DNA from: Tetradesmus obliquus
Lineage: Eukaryota > Chlorophyta > Chlorophyceae > Sphaeropleales > Scenedesmaceae
DNA length: 64,000 bases
Assembly: GCA_030272155.1 (NCBI GenBank)
Contig: CP126193.1
Span: forward strand, 7,688,001 to 7,752,000
Reading direction: 5' to 3'
The notes beneath the pieces were generated by a model. The model ran no database searches. It saw only the letters and a list, made by a program, of their open reading frames with translations, and was not told the DNA's origin. This document shows, piece after piece, positions 12,675-23,800 of the stretch. The position numbers and the translations under genes were made by a program. How positions within the stretch are numbered: the stretch's first letter is position 1; each line of letters opens with the position of its first letter.

Positions 12675-15600
12675 ATGCGGTTTTCTCTAGCGCTGCTGCT
12701 TTTGGCAGCGGGTGCTGTCGCCGTGCAGGCGAGCAGTGGTGAGTTTTTACCGATGTTGTTGCCGGGCAATGTTCTCCCACAGCAAACTCAATTATACATC
12801 CGTGTCAGTTGAAGTACCTGCAGCATGACCTCAGCGATCAGTGCTCCTCGGCTGACCTGAACCTCCCGCCCTCTGTTGCTGCGCAGGCCGTGCCCTGCTG
12901 CAGGGATCCGCGACATGCCCCATCAGCGGCTGCAAGGATGCCAACAGCTGCATCTACAACAGCGACACCAGGAGGTGGTCGTGCAAGGCCTGTGTGGCGC
13001 CCCTGGTGCCCAACTCCAACAGGACTGCATGCACGGTGAGGGCGCCTTGCTTGGTGCAGTGGAGCTAACAGCAGCAGCACCACCACCAAAGGCTCCTTTG
13101 TCCACTTGGCCAGCCTGCTTGTGGGTAGCCGCAACAGTGAGCGCGTTATACCGATTATCACCAGCTGCAGTGTGCTTGAACTTCACTTGAATCAGGCTGC
13201 CAATGCATTGCACTGACCTGACCTGCCCTGCCTCTGCTCTGCGTGCAGTGCGTGGCTGGCAAGTACCGCACCAGCAATGGTGACTGCACCGACTGCCAAA
13301 AGAACTTCTACTGCCCTGGCAACGGTGCCGGCAAGGTTGTGTGCGGCAACGGCCTCATCACTGCCAAGAGGGGCGCAGTGAGCAAGAACAACTGGTGAGC
13401 ACAGCTGCTGCGGCCATCTGCTTTACTGCAGTGTGCCAAACATGTACTAGCAACTGGCAGCTGCTGAGTGGTTGCTCTCTGTCATGCCGCATCACCATGT
13501 CCACGCATCACACCTTTTGCGCCTGCCAAGGACAGGCACAGGCAGTCACTGACATGCTGCTGCTGCTGCCTGCAGTGTGAACCCTCCCGGCTACAAGTAC
13601 GTCAAGACTGCCACCACCGTCAAGGCAGAGGCATGCGGTGACAACACATACAGCCTGGGCCTCAAGCAGCAGCCTACCTGCAACCCCTGCCCGCCCGGCT
13701 TTGTGACAGACCCCGACAACAACGCCGGCACCCACACATCTGCTGCCGTCTGCCGTGAGTGACCCGGCACTACTGTTGCTGCAGTCCCTGTTGCTTGTGG
13801 CTTGTATGCAGCCTGAACAGCTGGTTGTCCGCGCCCGCCAAAGCCATATCCAGCTGCTTCTAGACAACAGCATCTGCAACCCGACGTCTGCTGCACACTC
13901 TTGTGCTGACATGTGGCTGTCTTGCTCTGCCTGCCTGCCGCGCTGCCTGCAGTTGCTGCGCCCGGCATGTACATGCTGGGTGACACTGTTGTGCCCTGCC
14001 CCAAGGGCGAGTTCAGTGACAGCTTTGGCAGGAACACCGCCTGCACCTCCTGCGAGTCACTCTTTGGCCAGGGCGTGACCACAGCCACCACCAACTCCAC
14101 CTCCAAGGACCAGTGCAGCTGTGAGTGACGCTGCGTTCACCACAGCAGCGGCTTTTGCGTGGCAATGGCTATGCACACAGCAGCGGCTGTTGCCGATACG
14201 CTCGCAGCCCCATTCCTGTGTGAGATTTGCTGCGTGCTGCTGCCGGTCATTGCCCTGCAGCTGCCAGCCAGCTGTGCTGCTTGATGCTGTGACAACATGT
14301 CTGCTCAGGACCGCCCATGCTTACTCCTGCTTCTTCTTCTGCTGTTGTCACGCACATGCTGCTCCCCCTCTGCTGCAGGGTCTGAGGCTGGCTTTGCGCT
14401 GGTTGATGACAAGGGCAAGGTCATCCTGGGGGCAATGAGCACCAACCCTGCTCAGGTTGTGGCTGGCGCGCGCCCCTGCCCTCAGAGCTACTACTGGTGA
14501 GCTGCACGCAACGCCGGCAGCAGCACAGCACCCCGCATTGTACCACGCTGCTCACAGGCGCTGACCACTCTGCTGCAACTGAGCCGGGTGTACACTGCTG
14601 CTGTGATCAGCTGCTGCTGTGTAGGTAAGTGTTTACCCTCAGCTGACGCAAGCTGGTGTATCCTGCTCCCACTGCCCATGCTGCTGCTGTGTGTCTGCAG
14701 CCCCGGTGGCGATCCTGCTGTGGCCGCCAGCCAGCCCACCAAGTGTGACACTGACCTGACCATTGTCGGGCGCCTGTGGACGGAGGGCGAGGGCGCCACG
14801 TCTGACGAGGACTGTGTGGCGCCTCCAGGCTGGGCCAGGTCGACCGGCACGACTGTGGTGGAGTGTGCATCCGGCACATACAAGAGCGTGAGTGGCAGCC
14901 TCTGCTGCTTGTGTCTGTAGGCGCCTAGCAGGCATGGCGCATACCTGCACAGCGGTTCATGTGCTGCTCTGCCTGAAGGTGCTGCACGCAATGTCTCACA
15001 GCTTGATTGGTTCACAGTGCTGCGCTTGTTCTTGATCTGACCCTGATTTGCAAACCTGCTGCTGCTTCTGCTGCTGCAGACGTGGGACAACACTGCAGCT
15101 TGCACCTCTTGCGGCTCTGGCGTGTGGGTCAGCAACCGCAGGTCCTGGATCACCGCCACTGACGCGTACAGCCAGCCCACCAAGCAGTTCAAAGTCAGGG
15201 GATCCTCCGAGTCTTGCTGTGAGTCACGATTCCTGCGGGACCCCAGGCTCATTCCCACATCCCAACTCCTGCAGCAGCACCTTGCACTGGACAGCGATGT
15301 ATTGTGCCACATGAGTAGTATGCACTCTGGGGTGTCGCCGCACTGTCCTGGTCAGGCCAGTTAGCTGTGCTGTTGTCGCTCACCCGTTGCTGCCTGCGCT
15401 GCGCTGTGCCGGCCTGCAGACATCCAGCCTGGCATGGGTGCCACTGTCAGCCACGATGCTGACGGCAACGTGGAGCTGAAGGCCATGGTGTGCCCAGCCA
15501 ACTACTTTGGCATCACAGCCAACAAGTGGGGCGTGGTGGCCACCCCCTGCCAGGTGAGCTGCCGCTGCTGCGTGGAGTGCTGCTGCTGCTGCCACCCTTG

Positions 15601-16029
15601 CCTCCGCTCACGCTGCTCGCAGCACTCTCACCACGACAGCGTTTGCAGCCCAGCCTGCATGCAAGGCGCCTGCAGCACTGCGACATGCTGTGAATGCAGC
15701 AGATAACACACTCCGCCATCCTTGCTGACTGTCTGTGGTTGTGCACCGCCGCAGGCCTGCCCAGCCAACACCCGCACCGGGTTCAACAGCGCCCCTGCGC
15801 AGTACAAGGCGGCATCGTACTACACCACCGCTGATGACATGGACACCGCCCCCAACACCTTGAGCGGCCTCACTGAGCCTACTGAGAAGCTCACCCGTGA
15901 CGGCTACTACAATGTGACAGCCTGCTACACAAAGCCCGGTTATGGCTACTACTCCGGCGCCGCGTCCATCTGCCCCAAGGGTTACTACAATGCGGGTGAC
16001 AACCGTGAGCCCTGCACCAGGTGCGCATC

Positions 16030-16101
<72 letters not shown>

Positions 16102-18635
16102 AGGTTCTGCAGTCAACACACACAGTCAACATGCATGCATCACATGCTCAGCATGACTCATGTGCCCACTGCGTCTGCCGCGCCAATGTGTTCAGCATCT
16201 TTCAGCTCACCCTGCTTGCTGACACCAGCACACATGCAGCCATGCATATCTGCTGCTTGCCCGGTGACCTGCAAGTCGACTGTGTTTTGCGCCGCCGTCA
16301 CTGCATTTCTCAGGTGCCCCAACGGCAAGAGCACCTTCTTTGAGGGCAGCACCAGTCTGGCCGACTGCATGGCCTACGCAGCCGGCTACGGCAAGGTTGG
16401 GTCTGCGGCAGCGCTGTGCTACACCGGCACCTACAACGACGGCAGCAGCGAGGTCTGCCTGCCCTGCCCCCTGGGCACCACCACAGACGTCACAGGCGCC
16501 ACCTCCAACGCAAACACCCTCAGCGGCAACCCCGTTGACACCTTCTGCAAGCGTGAGTGGCACGTCATCAGTGCGCTTACGCAGCTGTGCCGCTGTTGCT
16601 TGAAGTACCTCATTGCCAGGCCCAGCAGTGGCCTGCCAGCAGCGCATTTTGCTGCTGCAGGCTGTCTTTTGGTTCACCTGCTGTTGGTTGTGTGAGCCAT
16701 GCCAAGCCCACTGCTCTCACCTTGCTGCCGTGCGTCCTTGCGCCGCCTGCAGTGTGCGCGCCCGGCTATGGCGGATCCAGCGCGACTGAGTGCGCCACTG
16801 GTGCCACGACAGCCGCCAAGCTCTGCCAGGACGGCTACTACGGCTCCCCAAGCCGCACCGGCAGCGACACCGCCTGCGCCACCTGCCCCACAGGCCGCAG
16901 GTTCACCTACACCTACACCACTGACGACGTGTACCTGCCCGGCGCAACCTCTCGCTACGGTGCCAACTCTGCGGACGACTGCATTGCGGGTGAGCCTGCA
17001 CACGCCTGCGCTGGGTTTGTGCAGCAGCCTGGGCGCATCTCTTCAATGTCAGGCCGCAGCATGCCGTGCTTGCACCATCCTCTGCGCCTCACCCCATTCT
17101 TCTGCCCCGGTGTGTCTGCCCGCAGACTTCTCCCAGACCGTGGACGGCTCCAGCTACCTGCCGCTGACCCTCGGCTCCGCAGTGGCTGATGTAGTCAGCC
17201 TGCGCGGGTGTGTGGATGCCTGCCGCAGTGCGGGCACCTGCGCTGCTGCCACGTTTGCGTACTATGTTGCTGACACTACTGGCAGCGGTGCGGCCGAGAC
17301 AGCCTGCTACCTGTGGAGCCCGAAATCAAACGGTGCTGCAGGAAGGTGAGCACTGCTGGCGTGGCCTGTGGTTGGTTGTGCGCTGTTGGGAGTGTGGGTG
17401 TGCTTGTGGATGCATGTGGAGAGCGTGTGCAGGTCATGTCATGCAACAGGTGTTGCTCTTGGACTTTGAAGCCTATGCCGCTACCAGCTGTGGCAGCACA
17501 TGCCTGCAGGGATGGCCTGGTGACCAAGCACGCACGCTGTAACGCAAGGTGTGCTGGTCTTCTGCTTACAAACTGCGCTGCTGCTGCTTCTGCTGACGTC
17601 CCTGCAGCGGCGTTGCGCTCAAGACCATTACCTCCACCGCCAACAGCCAGTCTGTCCAGGCCCAGGACATGGGCACAGGCATCTGGACGTTCTACGCCAA
17701 GACTGACGCCCCCGAGCCGGCGCTGACTGCCTCTGGCGCTGTCGACATCACCACCTCCATCCCCTCTGGGAGCTTGAAGCTGTCGGAGTGCTTGAAGCGC
17801 TGCGCCAGTGACAGCCAGTGCGCCGGCGCAAACTACGCAGGTGGGCGTGAAGCCGTGGCTGGGCCAGCATGCGGCACAGCTGTGCTGCCGCGGCACCCTG
17901 GCATGCACAGGTTGCCCTGCACAGTGCGCTCAGTGGTGTGAACAGCGCCTTGCATGGTTCATGTCCTGACAAGTTGCACCTGCTGTTGTGCATTGGTTGT
18001 TCCTCGCACTGCACCACCTGGCAACCCTTGCGCTGACCCGGTGTGGCTGCTGCCGCTGCTGCTGCTGCTGCTGCTGCTGCTCTGGTGCGTGTTGGTGGTG
18101 TGGTGCAGGCCTGGCAGATGCGACCGACCCAGACTCCGCCATCACCGCCTGCTTCAAGATCATGACCCAGACCACGGCATCCGCTGCCCTGCGCAGCATG
18201 ATCAAGGCCGGCTACACCAAGTTCTCGCCGGCCATGTTCTGCCCAGCAGGGCAGGTGTCCAAGGCAGACGGCAGCGCCTGTGTGGCCTGCGCAGCTGACA
18301 CCATCAAGCCCATGGCTGGCTTTGCCAAGTGCGTGGCATGCGCTGCTGACACGTACGCCACGACAGACTTCACGCAGTGCAAGCCTCTGGCGTTCTGCCC
18401 GCCAGGCAAGACACTGGACTCTGCGGTGGCCGCAAACGCCCGCTTCCTGCCCGCAAGCTGCAGCAGCTGCGCCGCAGACGACTACAAGGCACTGGCCGGC
18501 GCGCAGGCCTGCGCCACATGCGCAACCAGCGGCAACGTCAATGACGCCGCCACCAAGTGTGCTGCTACTGCCGCCATCTGCGCGGCGCCGCTGATGCTCG
18601 ACCCCACGGACAAGTCGCAGTGCTACATTCCTTAG
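12675..18635 (+). CDS. Secreted cysteine-rich protein, left copy (ephrin-receptor/GCC2-GCC3-like repeats)
   Basis: Fifteen exons, all GT-AG with matching phases: 12675-12738, 12887-13035, 13249-13394, 13576-13754, 13953-14120, 14379-14496, 14701-14887, 15080-15218, 15420-15553, 15755-16020, 16314-16552, 16753-16989, 17126-17345, 17608-17840, 18109-18635. The product is 1001 residues. Residues 1-20 (MRFSLALLLLAAGAVAVQA) form a signal peptide. The rest repeats short cysteine modules of the form C..C..G.....G...C..C (for example CNPCPPGFV, CPKGEF, CPKGYYNAGD), typical of GCC2/GCC3 or ephrin-receptor-like regions common in algal surface proteins. Residues about 676-826 (CVDACRSAGTC, CLKRCASDSQCAGANYA) look like PAN/apple modules. 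No membrane anchor is visible at the C-terminus, so an extracellular or wall-associated protein is likely. Ligand and function are unknown. Confidence 0.9.
16031..16099 (+). repeat. (CTG)23 tract in intron 10 of the left copy
   Basis: Twenty-three uninterrupted CTG units directly follow the donor site of intron 10. The equivalent place in the right arm has only nine, in otherwise nearly identical intron sequence. The 42-base difference is the largest one between the inner parts of the arms. Confidence 0.95.
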
Positions 18636-19348
18636 GCTAGCCCAATGCATGGCGTGGAGGCTGCAGCTAGAGAGAACCTGCTGATGTGGGGACAGCAGCA
18701 GGTTGCATCAGCGCAGCCAGCTGATGGCTTTCTGCTGATGTTGTATGGTGTGCAGGTGCACAGCGCAGCTGTACATGCAGCTGCTTGTTGGCTGTGATGC
18801 ACTACATGTGCAAGGTTTTGAAGGTAGCTCAGGTTTGAAAAGTCAGCACAGCTGATGATGCACTAGCGTGGGCTGCTTCTATTGTTTGCATTTGTTCAAA
18901 CCAGTTGGCGTGTTTATGTGCTCAAGATCTCCGTGCGTTCACGCATTCCCATTAGGAGGATAGCGGTGCTTGGATTTTTTGGGGCATTTCTTGCAGCCGC
19001 GCCTGGCTTGAATCCAGACGCGTGTATGCCTATCACGATTCCAACAGTATGACCATCAGGTGCTGCGAAGAACAGCACAGCACGCCACATTCCAGGCCGT
19101 TCATGCTTGACCATTGTTTTCTTTGATTGTTACAGCACAATGCTCGGGGCTCGCCCGCAAGGCACAGCCAACAAGCACAGCTCACCTCCCTGCCTGGTGC
19201 TGTGCAGCGCTCACAGCACTGAGCCAGCACTGATTTATTTCAAGCCCTTGTGGGTGTTGCTTCCACCTTGAGTGAACTGGTGGCTATACCAGTGCGTATG
19301 GATTGTTCATTGTTGTGATGCAGCATTCAACGCAGGTGCCTGGGCATC

Positions 19349-20092
19349 AAAAGCAGCAGGCGGTGTTGCGGTTTTGGGACTTGCTCGCTGACTTTGTGGA
19401 AATGGATGCTGCGCCGGCTCATTGGCGTGTCGCGATGCCTGGTGATCATCAATTTTTGCGCTCTGATCCAGCACGGCTGCGCATTGTACTGGCGCCCCGC
19501 TCTGGTTGACCTCCCTGCTTTTACATGCTGTGCTGTCAGCAGTTGTTAAATATCCACTATCTGGTTGGCACATTTGTTGGCAGCGCAATGCGCCGGTACA
19601 GCAAATGATGTGCGGTCATTGCCATCAGTACACCCATGGTGGAAGCAACGCGCGTCGGCGCGCCCACGAGGGCTTGAAATAAACCAGCGCACTTTGCACA
19701 ATACAGTCCTGTCAGGCCTTGCACCATACGTTCCAGCCCTCAACCATTGCAGGATTGCCTGTACTTACAGTAGTGAGCATCGTCTGGAAAAGGCTGTCTG
19801 TCACAGAGGCCAAGGGGCGCTGTCGGCAAGCTGTGCAGAGCGCACCATGTATGACCTGAAGCAAAGTGGTGCATCAAAATCATGCAAGGGGCCGGCTGTG
19901 CACATCTGCAGCAGCTGTTGATCAAAAGCTGCCCGGTTGAAGGCTGGCATTACATTTGTTCCAACCTGTTTACTTTGTAAAATGCATATAAGGCAGGTGG
20001 AATTGTTTCAAGCTAAGTGGTGCCTATAGCCTGTAGCCATGGTTCCTGCACATTCGCCTTGGTTACATCACTGAAGAACACCGAGTCAACTG
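19349..20092. other. Spacer between the inverted arms
   Basis: About 744 bases unique to the centre. It holds no recognised gene. At 19637-19690 it carries a third, diverged copy of a motif present near the inner end of both arms (GGTGGAAGCAAC followed by GGGCTTGAAATAAA), with an 11-base insertion between the two halves. A CATATAAGG element near 19984 resembles the TATA boxes elsewhere in the window. This could be the remnant of an older, longer arm or of a small mobile element. Confidence 0.6.
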
Positions 20093-20804
20093 ATGCCCAG
20101 GCACCTGCGTTGAATGCTGCATCACAACAATGAACAATCCATACGCACTGGTATAGCCACCAGTTCACTCAAGGTGGAAGCAACACCCACAAGGGCTTGA
20201 AATAAATCAGTGCTGGCTCAGTGCTGTGAGCGCTGCACAGCACCAGGCAGGGAGGTGAGCTGTGCTCGTTGGCTGTGCCTTGCGGGCGAGCCCCGAGCAT
20301 TGTGCTGTAACAATCAAAGAAAACAATGGTCAAGCATGAACGGCCTGGAATGTGGCGTGCTGTGCTGTTCTTCGCAGCACCTGATGGTCATACTGTTGGA
20401 ATCGTGATAGGCATACACGCGTCTGGATTCAAGCCAGGCGCGGCTGCAAGAAATGCCCCAAAAAATCCAAGCACCGCTATCCTCCTAATGGGAATGCGTG
20501 AACGCACGGAGATCTTGAGCACATAAACACGCCAACTGGTTTGAACAAATGCAAACAATAGAAGCAGCCCACGCTAGTGCATCATCAGCTGTGCTGACTT
20601 TTCAAACCTGAGCTACCTTCAAAACCTTGCACATGTAGTGCATCACAGCCAACAAGCAGCTGCATGTACAGCTGCGCTGTGCACCTGCACACCATACAAC
20701 ATCAGCAGAAAGCCATCAGCTGGCTGCGCTGATGCAACATGCTGCTGTCCCCACATCAGCAGGTTCTCTCTAGCTGCAGCCTCCACGCCATGCATTGGGC
20801 TAGC

Positions 20805-23800
20805 CTAAAGAATGTAGCACTGCGACTTGTCCGTGGGGTCGAGCATCAGCGGCGCCGCGCAGATGGCGGCAGTAGCAGCACACTTGGTGGCGGCGTCATT
20901 GACGTTGCCGCTGGTTGCGCATGTGGCGCAGGCCTGCGCGCCGGCCAGTGCCTTGTAGTCGTCTGCGGCGCAGCTGCTGCAGCTTGCGGGCAGGAAGCGG
21001 GCGTTTGCGGCCACCGCAGAGTCCAGTGTCTTGCCTGGCGGGCAGAACGCCAGAGGCTTGCACTGCGTGAAGTCTGTCGTGGCATACGTGTCAGCAGCGC
21101 ATGCCACGCACTTGGCAAAGCCAGCCATGGGCTTGATGGTGTCAGCTGCGCAGGCCACACAGGCGCTGCCGTCTGCCTTGGACACCTGCCCTGCTGGGCA
21201 GAACATGGCCGGCGAGAACTTGGTGTAGTCGGCCTTGATCATGCTGCGCAGGGCAGCGGATGCCGTGGTCTGGGTCATGATCTTGAAGCAGGCGGTGATG
21301 GCGGAGTCTGGGTCGGTCGCATCTGCCAGGCCTGCACCACACCACCAACACGCACCAGAGCAGCAGCAGCAGCAGCAGCAGCAGCGGCAGCAGCCACACC
21401 GGGTCAGCGCAAGGGTTGCCAGGTGGTGCAGTGCGAGGAACAACCAATGCACAACAGCAGGTGCAACTTGTCAGGACATGAACCATGCAAGGCGCTGTTC
21501 ACACCACTGAGCGCACTGTGCAGGGCAACCTGTGCATGCCAGGGTGCCGCGGCAGCACAGCTGTGCCGCATGCTGGCCCAGCCACGGCTTCACGCCCACC
21601 TGCGTAGTTTGCGCCGGCGCACTGGCTGTCACTGGCGCAGCGCTTCAAGCACTCCGACAGCTTCAAGCTCCCAGAGGGGATGGAGGTGGTGATGTCGACA
21701 GCGCCAGAGGCAGTCAGCGCCGGCTCGGGGGCGTCAGTCTTGGCGTAGAACGTCCAGATGCCTGTGCCCATGTCCTGGGCCTGGACAGACTGGCTGTTGG
21801 CGGTGGAGGTAATGGTCTTGAGCGCAACGCCGCTGCAGGGACGTCAGCAGAAGCAGCAGCAGCGCAGTTTGTAAGCAGAAGACCAGCACACCTTGCGTTA
21901 CAGCGTGCGTGCTTGGTCACCAGGCCATCCCTGCAGGCATGTGCTGCCACAGCTGGTAGCGGCATAGGCTTCAAAGTCCAAGAGCAACACCTGTTGCATG
22001 ACATGACCTGCACACGCTCTCCACATGCATCCACAAGCACACCCACACTCCCAACAGCGCACAACCAACCACAGGCCACGCCAGCAGTGCTCACCTTCCT
22101 GCAGCACCGTTTGATTTCGGGCTCCACAGGTAGCAGGCTGTCTCGGCCGCACCGCTGCCAGTAGTGTCAGCAACATAGTACGCAAACGTGGCAGCGGCGC
22201 AGGTGCCCGCACTGCGGCAGGCATCCACACACCCGCGCAGGCTGACTACATCAGCCACTGCGGAGCCGAGGGTCAGCGGCAGGTAGCTGGCGCCGTCCAC
22301 GGTCTGGGAGAAGTCTGCGGGCAGACACACCGGGGCAGAAGAATGGGGTGAGGCGCAGAGGATGGTGCAAGCACGGCATGCTGCGGCCTGACATCGAAGA
22401 GATGCGCCCAGGCTGCTGCACAAACCCAGCGCAGGCGTGTGCAGGCTCACCCGCAATGCAGTCGTCCGCAGAGTTGGCACCGTAGCGAGAGGTTGCGCCG
22501 GGCAGGTACACGTCGTCAGTGGTGTAGGTGTAGGTGAACCTGCGGCCTGTGGGGCAGGTGGCGCAGGCGGTGTCGCTGCCGGTGCGGCTTGGGGAGCCGT
22601 AGTAGCCGTCCTGGCAGAGCTTGGCGGCTGTCGTGGCACCAGTGGCGCACTCAGTCGCGCTGGATCCGCCATAGCCGGGCGCGCACACTGCAGGCGGCGC
22701 AAGGACGCACGGCAGCAAGGTGAGAGCAGTGGGCTTGGCATGGCTCACACAACCAACAGCAGGTGAACCAAAAGACAGCCTGCAGCAGCAAAATGCGCTG
22801 CTGGCAGGCCACTGCTGGGCCTGGCAATGAGGTACTTCAAGCAACAGCGGCACAGCTGCGTAAGCGCACTGATGACGTGCCACTCACGCTTGCAGAAGGT
22901 GTCAACGGGGTTGCCGCTGAGGGTGTTTGCGTTGGAGGTGGCGCCTGTGACGTCTGTGGTGGTGCCCAGGGGGCAGGGCAGGCAGACCTCGCTGCTGCCG
23001 TCGTTGTAGGTGCTGGTGTAGCACAGCGCTGCCGCAGACCCAACCTTGCCGTAGCCGGCTGCGTAGGCCATGCAGTCGGCCAGACTGGCGCTGCCCTCAA
23101 AGAAGGTGCTCTTGCCGTTGGGGCACCTGAGAAATGCAGTGACGGCGGCGCAACACACAGTCGACTTGCAGGTCACCGAGCAAGCAGCAGATATGCATGG
23201 CTGCATGTGTGCTGGTGTCAGCAAGCAGGGTGAGCTGAAAGATGCTGAACACATTGGCGCGGCAGACGCAGTGGGCACATGAGTCATGTTGAGCATGTGA
23301 TGCATGCATGTTGACTGTGTGTGTTGACTGCAGAACCTAGCAGCAGCAGCAGCAGCAGCAGCAGCAGGGATGCGCACCTGGTGCAGGGCTCACGGTTGTC
23401 ACCCGCATTGTAGTAACCCTTGGGGCAGATGGACGCGGCGCCGGAGTAGTAGCCATAACCGGGCTTTGTGTAGCAGGCTGTCACATTGTAGTAGCCGTCA
23501 CGGGTGAGCTTCTCAGTAGGCTCAGTGAGGCCGCTCAAGGTGTTGGGGGCGGTGTCCATGTCATCAGCGGTGGTGTAGTACGATGCCGCCTTGTACTGCG
23601 CAGGGGCGCTGTTGAACCCGGTGCGGGTGTTGGCTGGGCAGGCCTGCGGCGGTGCACAACCACAGACAGTCAGCAAGGATGGCGGAGTGTGTTATCTGCT
23701 GCATTCACAGCATGTCGCAGTGCTGCAGGCGCCTTGCATGCAGGCTGGGCTGCAAACGCTGTCGTGGTGAGAGTGCTGCGAGCAGCGTGAGCGGAGGCAA

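Larger units (their letters stand above)
12361..19348. repeat. Left arm of a giant inverted duplication
   Basis: The arm is the reverse complement of 20093-27085. The match includes promoter elements, all 15 exons with identical lengths, and most of the 3' flank. From about 14640 inward, exons and most introns are nearly identical. Further out the exons stay very similar while introns 4, 5 and 6 are largely unrelated. The inner edge is sharp at about 19348, where both arms end in GGTGCCTGGGCATCA. Confidence 0.93.

Noticed and set aside
18914..20526. Identical 66-codon frames in both arms (minus at 18914-19114, plus at 20326-20526)
   Set aside because: Identity is explained by the near-identical arms; no known motif, and they lie in the 3' flanks of the convergent genes. 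A small gene cannot be excluded.
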